Of a DNA stretch of 44,227 nucleotides, positions 27,135-35,329 are shown one piece after another (the first letter of the stretch is position 1; each line of letters opens with the position of its first letter). A model generated the notes under the pieces. It saw nothing but the letters and a program-made list of their open reading frames with translations, was not told the origin of the DNA and searched no databases. The position numbers and the translations under genes were made by a program. Source of the stretch: Bacteroidota bacterium (GTDB taxonomy: Bacteria > Bacteroidota > Ignavibacteria > Kapaibacteriales > UBA2268); NCBI GenBank assembly GCA_022707965.1, contig JAKIZO010000019.1, positions 1-44,227 on the forward strand, given 5' to 3'.

Positions 27135-28136
27135 ATGAAAACTATTGAAGAGTTCAAGAATTTCTTCGATAATGTTTTGCATATCGATTTAAATATGCTT
27201 GAACATAAGCGTCAGCAGACTGTTAAACTTATTTTCAAAAATATACTGATTTATCTTGGCATCATCATTGCATTAGTTTTCGTCGGCTTATTTGTAAATA
27301 AGATAATTTACGGTGATTTTTTCAATGAGCAAGAATACAATATCCCGCTTATTGTTGCAATAGTTTTTTCGATTTCTACTATAATTTTGCTTTTTCAGAA
27401 AAACGGCAAAGTAATTCAGGAGTTTATCTATAATTTCAAAAAAGTAATTATCGAAAAAATCGTAAAGTTTATAAATGAAAATTTGAATTATTCACCAACG
27501 GAATATATTCCACCCGAACAATTTATTAAGTCTGATATTTTCAGAGATAGGCTATACAAATACTATGGGGACGATTTAGTTTCGGGTGTTGTAGACAAAA
27601 CAGAGATAAAATTTTCAGAGATACACGCCTGGAAAATAGTGGAATCGGGCGAGGATAAAAGAAAAAAACAACCTATTTTCGATGGCATTTTTTTTATCGC
27701 AGATTTTCATAAAAATTTTAATGGGAAATACTTCATTTTGCCTGATTTCGCTCAAAAAAGATTTGGCGGGCTTGGTAAATTTTTCCAGAAAATGAGTTTT
27801 AGTCGGGGGAAACTAATCGAACTGGAAAATCCTGATTTTGAACGTGAATTTGTTGTGTATGGTTCAGACCAAATAGAAGCTCGCTATTTGCTTTCGTCAA
27901 GTATGATGGAACGAATACTAAAACTGAAACAAGGGAAATTTCCATATCTTTTTATTTCGCTTGTGGATAGCTGTCTTTATATTGCCTTACCATTTAAAAA
28001 GAAATTGTTCGAGCCGTCAGTATTTCGTTCCAACAATGACTACAAAAAAACAGAAGAATTCTTCTCATTGATAAACGATACAGTTTCTATCGTTGAGGAA
28101 TTGAATTTAAACACTCGCATCTGGACAAAAGAATAG
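27135..28136 (+). CDS. DUF3137-family membrane protein
   Basis: The 333-residue protein has two membrane helices near the N-terminus (about 32-57 and 70-90). A soluble domain follows with KTEIKFSEIHAWKIVESGED, FDGIFFIADFHKNFNGKYF and VYGSDQIEARYLLSSSMM, patterns of DUF3137. It lies 11 bp after lemA, preceded by AAAGGATAG. Function is unknown; co-occurrence with LemA suggests a shared membrane-linked process. Its TAG stop directly touches the stop codon of the convergent HisA-like gene with no spacer. Confidence 0.85.
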   Translation: MKTIEEFKNFFDNVLHIDLNMLEHKRQQTVKLIFKNILIYLGIIIALVFVGLFVNKIIYGDFFNEQEYNIPLIVAIVFSISTIILLFQKNGKVIQEFIYNFKKVIIEKIVKFINENLNYSPTEYIPPEQFIKSDIFRDRLYKYYGDDLVSGVVDKTEIKFSEIHAWKIVESGEDKRKKQPIFDGIFFIADFHKNFNGKYFILPDFAQKRFGGLGKFFQKMSFSRGKLIELENPDFEREFVVYGSDQIEARYLLSSSMMERILKLKQGKFPYLFISLVDSCLYIALPFKKKLFEPSVFRSNNDYKKTEEFFSLINDTVSIVEELNLNTRIWTKE

Positions 28137-28901
28137 TTACTCTTCTAAAAATAGCGAGATTTTTTGCGATTCGGCTTCCCGCCAGATATGCTGACAGGGG
28201 AAAATATTCTGGTATAGTGGTTTTCCAAGTATAACAGAATCAATATATTGTGTTTTTTGATTTTTCAATTCAATTAGCGATTTTGAGTTGTTTATGCCTT
28301 CGTATAAAGTAATTTTAAGCCCAAAGGTTTTTCCAATTTGTTCGATTAGATTGAAGCTGTAATCTTCATTTTTGGACAAACAATTTTCATCTTGAAAAAT
28401 TATTCTATCACCACCAAAGCTTTTGATTAGTTTAATATAATCCGAAATATTGTAATTTAATTTCGAAACGGGAAAATGAACCATTCCATCAACCAACTTG
28501 CAGAGAAAAGCGACACGGGACGGGGTAAATTCTTCAATCAACTTTCTCACACCAATAGGGTCAGCGATAGAAAGTTCGTTAAGCACGATTCTATAAATTC
28601 CAGAATTTAGAAGCACCCTGCATTCTTCAATTTCGTAGAATTCAGTAGAGTATTCAATTGGAATATCGACAGATTCTGCAAGATAGACGGCAGCAGTGGA
28701 ATTCAAATAATTATTTTTGCCTTCAAATGAATCAGCATCGACAATATGAATACATTTGGCATTTTCTTTTCGCCATAATTTTACCAGCAGCAGAGGGTCT
28801 TCGGAAATTCGGCAGTAGTAATCATCAAGTTCGGGAGAACATTCAATTTTGATTGCCCCTACCCCATCGGACAGTTTTATGAGCGGCATAACCAGAATCA
28901 T
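28137..28901 (-). CDS. HisA/HisF-like TIM-barrel protein lacking catalytic residues
   Basis: The 254-residue protein aligns by eye with HisA (ProFAR isomerase). The first strand VMPLIKLSDGVGAIKI matches VPAIDLxxGK; DPLLLVKLWRKENAKCIHIVDAD matches the DPVELAxxWxxxGAxxLHVVDLD region (read in parts). LLNSGIYRIVLNELSIADP matches the next strand. The key residues differ: the catalytic Asp of AIDL is Lys, the GGGIR phosphate loop is STEFYE, the second catalytic Asp (FSLDxRGG) is Lys in FLCKLVDG, and the second glycine-rich loop is LYEGIN. It is therefore unlikely to be a working histidine enzyme. Its ATG overlaps the ruvA stop (ATGA), so it is co-expressed with ruvA. No other his genes are nearby. 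Family call moderate to good; role unknown. Confidence 0.72.
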   Translation of the reverse strand: MILVMPLIKLSDGVGAIKIECSPELDDYYCRISEDPLLLVKLWRKENAKCIHIVDADSFEGKNNYLNSTAAVYLAESVDIPIEYSTEFYEIEECRVLLNSGIYRIVLNELSIADPIGVRKLIEEFTPSRVAFLCKLVDGMVHFPVSKLNYNISDYIKLIKSFGGDRIIFQDENCLSKNEDYSFNLIEQIGKTFGLKITLYEGINNSKSLIELKNQKTQYIDSVILGKPLYQNIFPCQHIWREAESQKISLFLEE

Positions 28902-29500
28902 TTGATTTCCATTGCAAATTGAAGAGAAAGCTTAATTAAAGTTTCGATGTTGTTTATTTTAGCCGAATTTTCATCATAGACTTTTTTGACAGCTTTCTCG
29001 GCTACTGAGCGATTATACCCCAAAGCACACAGAGCAGCGACAGCTTCGCTTTTGAGCAGTGCATCTTCGCCAAGCAAATCTTCTGCGGCAATCGATAATT
29101 TAGAAATTTTGTCTTTAAGTTCGATTAGAAGGCGTTCGGCAGATTTTTTGCCGATACCAGGTAGTTTTTGCAGAGCACGAAGATTTTCGGTCTGAATATA
29201 ATTCGCTAATTCAGCAGGGCTTGCAGCAGACAAAATCCCGATAGCAGTTTTAGGACCAATGCCCGAGATACTAATTAACGATTTGAAAAGTTCTCGCTCG
29301 CTTTCGTCGATAAATCCAAACAGTAGAAATTGGTCTTCGCGAGGTATTAATACAGTGCGAAGCTGGACAAATTCCCCTATTTCGGGAAGCTTCGACGAAG
29401 CAATGACAGATACCATCAATTCGTAGCCAACTCCGTTGCAATCAACTATTACGGAGGTTGGTTTCTTTTCTAATATTTTTCCGCTAATTAGTGAAATCAT
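28898..29500 (-). CDS. ruvA: Holliday junction branch migration protein RuvA
   Basis: The 200-residue protein has the three RuvA domains. The N-terminal OB fold starts MISLISGKILEKKPTSVIVD, the tandem helix-hairpin-helix motifs are ISGIGPKTAIGIL and LPGIGKKSAERLLIELKDK, and the small C-terminal RuvB-contact domain (about 150-200) includes AVAALCALGYNRSVAEKAV. RuvA binds four-way junctions and loads the RuvB motor. RuvB and RuvC are not in the window. It overlaps the downstream HisA-like gene by 4 bp. Confidence 0.96.
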   Translation of the reverse strand: MISLISGKILEKKPTSVIVDCNGVGYELMVSVIASSKLPEIGEFVQLRTVLIPREDQFLLFGFIDESERELFKSLISISGIGPKTAIGILSAASPAELANYIQTENLRALQKLPGIGKKSAERLLIELKDKISKLSIAAEDLLGEDALLKSEAVAALCALGYNRSVAEKAVKKVYDENSAKINNIETLIKLSLQFAMEIK

Positions 29501-29575
29501 TCAAATACACATCTTCATTTTTAGCAAATATAATAATCTATTGATAAGAATGAAAATTTAGTTTTCACATTTTTC

Positions 29576-29606
29576 TTTGTAACTAATAAACAAAATGCTA
29601 CGTTAT
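29576..29606 (+). promoter_or_regulatory. Candidate promoter of the VWA/T9SS gene
   Basis: TTTG at 29576-29579 is followed after exactly 19 bp by TACGTTAT (29599-29606), a 6-of-8 match to TAnnTTTG. It lies 27 bp before the chosen start in the divergent gap with ruvA. Weak on its own. Confidence 0.3.
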
Positions 29607-29632
29607 TATTTTAACAAATAAAGGGAATGGAT

Positions 29633-31489
29633 ATGAAAAAGCATATCGCAATTAATATAATCGTGCTCTTACTCTCCTTTTCAGCGTTATTTGCGCGTTT
29701 TAATGTAACAGGTAGAGTAATAAATGACGAGCACAAGCCCGTAGCAAAAGCAAAAATTGAATTTAAAGGAACAACCAAAAAGATTAAAACTGAGACAAAC
29801 GCAAAGGGATATTTCTCGTTCGAGACAAGCGATAGTTCTGGAACTTTAACAATAATAAGCAAATCATACAGCAAAAAGCAAATCAAAGTGTTTCCATACA
29901 ATAATGAAAGTTATTTAATCACATTGAGTAAGGAATATAAAATAAGTTACAGAGATAAAGGGATTTACAGAGCAACCCGAGCAGCAGATTATGGTGGCGC
30001 TGATGATGCACTCACAGCAAGAGCCGAAGGCGGGGAATTAGCAATATACAAAGCATCGCTTGATTTTTCCGAGCATACGCCTTCATTTTCGCAAGATAAT
30101 GTATCAGCGAAGATACTGACGGCGGGCGATATAAATGACTTCAAAAAATGGAGAATGTGGAATGATATTTCGGAGAATGAGTTGTTCGAATACCGAAAAA
30201 ATTGGAGTTTCAGTCCAGTTGATAGGTATACGGTTCAGTTGAAAAGCACTTCAAGCAGTCCCATAGTTGATGCACTTGTTACTTTGAAAGACGGGCAGAA
30301 AGTGCTATGGCAATCAAGAACTGATAACACGGGCAAAGCTGAACTATGGACAAACGCATTTAATATATTCGAGAATTATAGTAACTTAATTGTCGAAGTA
30401 AAATATAAGAATCGTAGTTATTTCATAGAAAAGCCGAAGACATTTTACGATGGTATCAATTTTCTGGAAATTGATGAAAATTGTAATTACGACAAAAATC
30501 TGGATATTGCTTTTGTAGTTGATGCAACGGGTTCGATGGGCGATGAAATTGAATATCTGAAAGCAGAACTCACAGACATAATTGGACGAGTGAAGGACAC
30601 AATACCAGATATGTCGATAAGAATTTCTGCTTCCTTTTATCGTGATTTTGGCGATGAATATTTAGTGAAATCTGTTGATTTCACAAAAGATATTGCAAAA
30701 CTGGTAGATTTCATTAAAACGAATTATGCTGATGGAGGCGGCGATTTCCCCGAAGCAGTAGATTATGCTCTGGAAGAAGCGATAGATAATTTGACTTGGA
30801 GCGAAAATGCAACTGCAAGAATTATTTTCCTTGTGCTTGATGCACCACCACACTCCCGGCCCGATGTTATTGAGCGGCTTCAAAAATATATAAGGCTTGC
30901 CTCGGCAAAAGGAATTCGGATTGTGCCGCTTACTTGCAGTGGAATAGATAAAAGCACTGAGTACTTGATGAGAGCATTTGCGCTTCTTACAAATGGAACA
31001 TATCTATTTCTAACTGACGATAGCGGAATTGGCGGGAAGCATTTAGAGCCAACAACCGATAATTATTCAGTACAGTTGCTTAATTCATTGATTTTGCGGA
31101 CAATATATCAATTTAGTTACCTGCCACCTTGCATTACCAAGACCGTACTTACAGGCGACACTTTAATTGTAGCCAATCCCAATAATGAAGCAATAAACTC
31201 GGTAATGCCATCTGATGAAATGAATAATTACAGCGATGATTTTGAAATTAAATGGAAGTATTACCCGAACCCTTGCACGGGAATCTTGAATATAGAGCTC
31301 AAACAAGATTTAAAAGAACTATTCATTGCAGATATTACAGGAAAAATAATATATAGGATTGAAAATTCGAGCAATAGATTGATTACCATCGACTTAACAA
31401 GTTTTCCAAACGGGTACTATTTCATTAGATACGAATATGCGCCCGACAAATGGCTTAACGGAAAATTTATTTTGCAGAGTTCAAATTAA
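29633..31489 (+). CDS. Secreted VWA-domain protein with T9SS sorting domain
   Basis: The product is 618 residues from the ATG at 29633, which has AAGGGA at good spacing; the ATG at 29627 touches that site and is less likely. A signal peptide (about 1-21) leads to a carboxypeptidase-regulatory-like domain (FNVTGRVINDEHKPVAKAKIEF, read in parts). A second beta domain (VDALVTLKDGQKVLWQSRTD) follows. A VWA domain spans about 292-490 with a MIDAS-like AFVVDATGSMGDE (Asp297) and GGGDFPEAV. A T9SS type A C-terminal domain ends it (YYPNPCTGILNIEL ... DITGKIIYRI ... PNGYYFIRY). VWA domains bind protein ligands through a metal ion, so this is probably a surface or secreted adhesin-like protein. Followed by a glycerophosphodiesterase gene. 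Confidence 0.88.
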   Translation: MKKHIAINIIVLLLSFSALFARFNVTGRVINDEHKPVAKAKIEFKGTTKKIKTETNAKGYFSFETSDSSGTLTIISKSYSKKQIKVFPYNNESYLITLSKEYKISYRDKGIYRATRAADYGGADDALTARAEGGELAIYKASLDFSEHTPSFSQDNVSAKILTAGDINDFKKWRMWNDISENELFEYRKNWSFSPVDRYTVQLKSTSSSPIVDALVTLKDGQKVLWQSRTDNTGKAELWTNAFNIFENYSNLIVEVKYKNRSYFIEKPKTFYDGINFLEIDENCNYDKNLDIAFVVDATGSMGDEIEYLKAELTDIIGRVKDTIPDMSIRISASFYRDFGDEYLVKSVDFTKDIAKLVDFIKTNYADGGGDFPEAVDYALEEAIDNLTWSENATARIIFLVLDAPPHSRPDVIERLQKYIRLASAKGIRIVPLTCSGIDKSTEYLMRAFALLTNGTYLFLTDDSGIGGKHLEPTTDNYSVQLLNSLILRTIYQFSYLPPCITKTVLTGDTLIVANPNNEAINSVMPSDEMNNYSDDFEIKWKYYPNPCTGILNIELKQDLKELFIADITGKIIYRIENSSNRLITIDLTSFPNGYYFIRYEYAPDKWLNGKFILQSSN

Positions 31490-31551
31490 CAAAATAAACA
31501 GAAAATTCGTATATTGATTATTTGAAAATTGCTTTATGGAAAATAGACATT

Positions 31552-32313
31552 ATGACGTTAAAAGAGTATGTTGCGAAAAACAGAAGATTTATAGCAGCGC
31601 ATCGTGGAGCATCGGGAATCGCACCTGAAAATACATTGGAAGCCTTTCGTCAGGCAATAGCCTGCGGGGCAAAGGTAGTTGAAGCAGATGTGCAGATTAC
31701 AAAGGACAACATTCCAATAGTTTTTCACGATGATGAGCTGGGACGAACTGTTTCGGGAACAGGGCTAATTGGTGAATATACTTATGACGATTTGAAAAAT
31801 CTATCGGCTGGAATTTGGTTCAATAAAGAATTCGAAGGCGAAAAGATACCTCTATTAGATGAGTTAATTGAGTTGATAAAAGGTCGTGCTTTTTTAGGAC
31901 TGGAAATCAAGCCTAATCTTGAAACGCTAAAAACAGCAAAAATAATATTAAAAACATTAGAAAAGCACGATTTTATATCATCATCTGCACTTGCCTCTTT
32001 TGATTACAGGATTTTGAAAGCGATAAAGCAGGAATATCCTGCTGCACACATTGCGGCAATAAAAATTCCTGGCGACAATATTTTACCATCGGAGATAAAA
32101 GCACAATTTGCGATTGACGCATACATTTGTGCGGTGGACGAAATAAATGACAGAATACGAGATGACATAAACGAAAGCAAAATTATATGGGGAGTATATA
32201 ATACAGATAGTGAAGAAGATTTTGAGCTGGCAATCAGTTCGGGAGTTAATGCAATAGGCACAAATTACCCATGCAAAATGAATGAATTGCTCTCAAAATT
32301 AAACAATTGTTAA
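31552..32313 (+). CDS. Glycerophosphodiester phosphodiesterase
   Basis: The product is 253 residues from the ATG at 31552; an upstream in-frame TTG would add ten residues and is less likely. The GDPD motifs are intact: catalytic HRGASGIAPENTLEAF (His and Arg), VEADVQITKDNIPIVFHDDEL (metal-binding Glu/Asp and the second catalytic His) and LGLEIKPN. A final TNYPCKM closes the barrel. It hydrolyses glycerophosphodiesters to glycerol-3-phosphate and an alcohol. No signal peptide is seen, so a cytosolic role is likely. The gene lies 62 bp after the VWA/T9SS gene. Confidence 0.93.
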   Translation: MTLKEYVAKNRRFIAAHRGASGIAPENTLEAFRQAIACGAKVVEADVQITKDNIPIVFHDDELGRTVSGTGLIGEYTYDDLKNLSAGIWFNKEFEGEKIPLLDELIELIKGRAFLGLEIKPNLETLKTAKIILKTLEKHDFISSSALASFDYRILKAIKQEYPAAHIAAIKIPGDNILPSEIKAQFAIDAYICAVDEINDRIRDDINESKIIWGVYNTDSEEDFELAISSGVNAIGTNYPCKMNELLSKLNNC

Positions 32314-32360
32314 TCGATTTTTCATATTAGAAACATATTTTTTATGTGATTAAATTTTTG

Positions 32361-32368
32361 TATATTTG
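32361..32368 (+). promoter_or_regulatory. Candidate -7 element far upstream of the ornithine aminotransferase
   Basis: TATATTTG is an exact TAnnTTTG match, but no clear -33 TTTG is present at the right distance. If used, it gives a leader of about 230 nt before the aminotransferase ATG, which would contain a 38-codon ORF at 32433-32549. Confidence 0.35.
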
Positions 32369-32432
32369 CATATACTTATAAAAAAGTGTATGTATAAAAT
32401 TGATTTACATATAACCAACTATTCCTACTTGA

Positions 32433-32549
32433 ATGGCAAAACAAGCAAAAGTCCATTCGCAGTTCCTGCATCCCGAGCAGGGAAAATTCTACGTTTCAAG
32501 CACTACTCGACTGATGCTCCTATTTGATTTTTCAACTTCAACAATTTGA
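32433..32549 (+). CDS. Possible 38-codon leader ORF of unknown function
   Basis: An ATG-started ORF (beginning MAKQAKVHSQFLHPEQGK) lies in the otherwise AT-rich leader of the ornithine aminotransferase gene and ends 52 bp before its ATG. Its first two thirds are noticeably richer in G+C than the flanks, and CCTGC/GCAGG can form a small hairpin inside it (32465-32481). There is no strong ribosome binding site before the ATG. I do not recognise the peptide. It could be a short leader gene, a remnant of a larger sequence, or non-coding conserved DNA. Confidence 0.25.
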   Translation: MAKQAKVHSQFLHPEQGKFYVSSTTRLMLLFDFSTSTI

Positions 32550-32601
32550 AATTAATAACTTAATAGATTAATACATTTTATTAATTAATTGGAGAATTAC
32601 A

Positions 32602-33804
32602 ATGAAAACACAAGATTACATTGCTATTGAGAATGAATACGGAGCACACAATTATCATCCGCTGGATGTAGTTGTCGAAAGAGCAGAAGGTTGCTTCGTT
32701 TATGATGTGGAAGGGAAAAAGTATTTAGATTGTCTTGCAGCTTATTCAGCAGTCAATCAGGGGCATTGCCACCCAAAAATCAAAGAAGCTTTCATCGAGC
32801 AAGTGAGCAAAGTTACTCTCACCAGCCGTGCATTCCGCAACGACAAACTGCCGATGCTTTATAAGAAAATGCACGAACTAACGGGCTACGATATGTTTCT
32901 ACCGATGAATTCAGGTGCAGAAGCAGTAGAAACAGCGATTAAGCTTGCCCGTCGTTGGGGGTATGATGTAAAAGGCGTCGAAAAAGACAAAGCCGAAATT
33001 ATTGTTGCATCGGGGAATTTCCACGGAAGAACAACTACAATTGTTGGATTTTCCGACGACCCAGATTCATATTATGGCTACGGTCCATATTGCAAAGAAG
33101 CTTTCCCAATGCACGAATATGGCAATATCGAAGATTTGAAGTCCAAGATCACGAAAAATACAGTTGGTGTTCTTATCGAGCCAATTCAAGGCGAAGGCGG
33201 AGTAGTAATCCCACCAGAGGGATATTTGAAATCAGTTGAGCAAATTTGCCGTGAGAACAACATTCTCTTTATTTGCGATGAAATTCAATCAGGACTTGGT
33301 CGCGCAGGTAAGTTATTTGCTCATTATTACGAAGGCGTTCGCCCCGATATAGTAATTGTAGGCAAAGCGCTTTCGGGTGGGTTCTATCCGGTATCGGGTG
33401 TGCTGGCAGACAAACACATTATGCTTGTAATCAAGCCAGGGCAGCACGGTTCGACTTTCGGGGGCAATCCGCTTGCAGCAGCAGTAGCAATTCGCGCTCT
33501 TGATGTATTGATAGAAGAGAAGATGATAGAGCGTTCCGCTGAAATGGGCGAATATTTTATCAATAAACTTCGTGCAATTAACAATCCAAAAATCAAAATA
33601 GTTCGCGGTCGTGGCTTGTGGATTGGTCTTGTTCTGAATACCAAAGCACGCCCATACTGCGTACGATTGATGGAAGAAGGAATGCTTTGCAAAGATACGC
33701 ACGAAACGATAATTAGAATAGCTCCACCTCTTGTAATTACGAAAGAGGAAATAGATTGGGCTGTTGCAACAATCGAAAAAGTATTAAATGAAAATTTGGG
33801 ATAA
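32602..33804 (+). CDS. rocD: Ornithine aminotransferase
   Basis: The 400-residue class III PLP aminotransferase opens with ENEYGAHNYHPLDVVVERAEG, which is characteristic of ornithine-delta-aminotransferase rather than acetylornithine enzymes. Other landmarks are LPMNSGAEAVETAIKLARRW, GNFHGRTTTIVGFSDDP, IEPIQGEGGV, FICDEIQSGLGRAG and the PLP lysine Lys255 in VGKALSGGFYPVSGVLAD. It converts ornithine and 2-oxoglutarate to glutamate semialdehyde and glutamate. TTGGAG 11 bp before the ATG is the ribosome site. A COG2403 P-loop protein gene follows after 29 bp, likely in the same transcript. Confidence 0.93.
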   Translation: MKTQDYIAIENEYGAHNYHPLDVVVERAEGCFVYDVEGKKYLDCLAAYSAVNQGHCHPKIKEAFIEQVSKVTLTSRAFRNDKLPMLYKKMHELTGYDMFLPMNSGAEAVETAIKLARRWGYDVKGVEKDKAEIIVASGNFHGRTTTIVGFSDDPDSYYGYGPYCKEAFPMHEYGNIEDLKSKITKNTVGVLIEPIQGEGGVVIPPEGYLKSVEQICRENNILFICDEIQSGLGRAGKLFAHYYEGVRPDIVIVGKALSGGFYPVSGVLADKHIMLVIKPGQHGSTFGGNPLAAAVAIRALDVLIEEKMIERSAEMGEYFINKLRAINNPKIKIVRGRGLWIGLVLNTKARPYCVRLMEEGMLCKDTHETIIRIAPPLVITKEEIDWAVATIEKVLNENLG

Positions 33805-33833
33805 TTTTTTATTATTTTAAATAAGGAGATATT

Positions 33834-35156
33834 ATGAAAAAACAACGTGTAATTATCATTGGTGCCGCAGGTCGTGATTTTCACAATTTCAACACGATGT
33901 ATCGCGACAATGAAATGTATGAAGTAGTTGCTTTCACAGCAGCTCAAATTCCAGATATTGATGGACGTAAATATCCTCCATCATTAGCAGGCAAACTTTA
34001 TCCAGATGGAATTCCAATTTTCGATGAAGCAGATTTAGAAAAATTAATCAAAGAATACAATGTTGATGAATGCGTGCTCTCATACAGCGACCTTCCTTAT
34101 GATACAGTTATGCACATTGGCTCACGCGTGATGGCAGCTGGTGCAAAATTCTCTATGATGGGTTCATATCCAACAATGATAAAATCAACAAAACCCGTTA
34201 TTTCCATTTGTGCAGTTCGCACAGGTTGCGGCAAGAGCCAAACAACAAGAGAAGTAGTTCGCCAATTGATTGCAATGGGCAAAAAAGTAGTTTCAGTTCG
34301 TCATCCAATGCCTTATGGCGATTTGGAAGCACAGAAAGTGCAACGCTTTGCATCAATCGAAGATTTAGACAAGCACAATTGCACAATCGAAGAAATGGAA
34401 GAATACGAACCACATATTGCAATGGGTTCGGTAATTTATGCGGGCGTAGATTATGAAGCAATTCTTCGTGAAGCAGAAAAAGAAGCTGATGTGATTGTTT
34501 GGGACGGTGGCAATAACGATATGCCGTTCTATCAGCCAGATTTACACATAGTAGTGGTAGACCCATTGCGTCCAGGACACGAAATCAGCTACTATCCTGG
34601 CGAAGTAAATTTACGTATGGCTGATGTAGTTGTTGTCAATAAAGTTGACTCTGCTTATCCGGAAGATATCGAAGAAGTATTGGACAATGTTCGTCAGTAC
34701 AATCCAAAGGCACACATTATTCTTGCAGCTTCGTCAATTATGGTTGAAAATCCAGATGTTATCAAGGGCAAGAATGTATTAGTAGTTGAAGACGGTCCAA
34801 CTTTAACACACGGCGAAATGGACCACGGTGCAGGTATGGTTGCTGCTCGCCGCTATGGTGCAGCTGATTTTGTCGACCCACGTCCTTATGTTGTTGGCAA
34901 AATAGCTGAAACATTCGAAACTTATCCAGAGATTGGTATATTGCTCCCAGCAATGGGTTACGGCAAGCAACAAATGGCTGACCTTGAAGCAACGATTAAC
35001 AATGTTGAGTGCGATTCAGTAGTTATTGGCACTCCAATTAATCTTGCTCGCTTCATCAAAATCAACAAGCCAAACACTCGCGTTTATTATGAATTAACTG
35101 AAATCTCTGCTCCAAAGATTGCAGACGTTCTCAGAGATATGCCAAAATTAAAGTAA
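33834..35156 (+). CDS. COG2403 P-loop NTPase (cyclic 2,3-diphosphoglycerate synthetase-like)
   Basis: The 440-residue protein has an N-terminal Rossmann-like part (VIIIGAAGRDFHNFNTMYRD). A P-loop follows, AVRTGCGKSQTTREV with Lys134, and a GTPase-like guanine motif VVNKVDSA. DVIVWDGGNNDMPFYQPDLH and VDPLRPGHE lie between them. This layout matches the COG2403 family, which includes archaeal cyclic 2,3-diphosphoglycerate synthetase, although most bacterial members are uncharacterised and making that solute here is not implied. An AAGGAGATATT site precedes the ATG. The gene follows rocD by 29 bp and ends before a terminator, so a link with ornithine/arginine metabolism is a reasonable guess. Confidence 0.8.
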   Translation: MKKQRVIIIGAAGRDFHNFNTMYRDNEMYEVVAFTAAQIPDIDGRKYPPSLAGKLYPDGIPIFDEADLEKLIKEYNVDECVLSYSDLPYDTVMHIGSRVMAAGAKFSMMGSYPTMIKSTKPVISICAVRTGCGKSQTTREVVRQLIAMGKKVVSVRHPMPYGDLEAQKVQRFASIEDLDKHNCTIEEMEEYEPHIAMGSVIYAGVDYEAILREAEKEADVIVWDGGNNDMPFYQPDLHIVVVDPLRPGHEISYYPGEVNLRMADVVVVNKVDSAYPEDIEEVLDNVRQYNPKAHIILAASSIMVENPDVIKGKNVLVVEDGPTLTHGEMDHGAGMVAARRYGAADFVDPRPYVVGKIAETFETYPEIGILLPAMGYGKQQMADLEATINNVECDSVVIGTPINLARFIKINKPNTRVYYELTEISAPKIADVLRDMPKLK

Positions 35157-35176
35157 TTTGGTAATAGTAGTGTTCA

Positions 35177-35214
35177 AAAGAGGTTGCCCGAAACAAGGCA
35201 ACCTCTTTCTTTTT
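35177..35214 (+). terminator. Rho-independent terminator of the rocD-COG2403 pair
   Basis: AAAGAGGTTGCC (35177-35188) pairs perfectly with GGCAACCTCTTT (35197-35208) around an 8-base loop, followed by C and five T. It lies 20 bp after the COG2403 stop codon. Confidence 0.88.
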
Positions 35215-35329
35215 ATGCGATTACAATTGCCCGTAATAATTAAAGTTCATATTTGTTCTTTTTTTTGACTTCGTTTTTGATTATTTTTAATTTTTATTTT
35301 TGTGTATTATTTAATACTTCGGTGCTTAT

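Noticed and set aside
28137-28901. Calling this gene hisA
   Set aside because: The catalytic Asp residues and both glycine-rich phosphate loops are replaced, and no his genes are nearby.
33384-33947. 187-codon minus-strand frame opposite the rocD/COG2403 junction
   Set aside because: It covers the conserved ends of two real genes on the other strand and has no domain pattern.
33834-35156. Naming the COG2403 protein a true cyclic 2,3-diphosphoglycerate synthetase
   Set aside because: Family resemblance alone does not give that reaction; the solute is typical of methanogens and the neighbour is ornithine aminotransferase.
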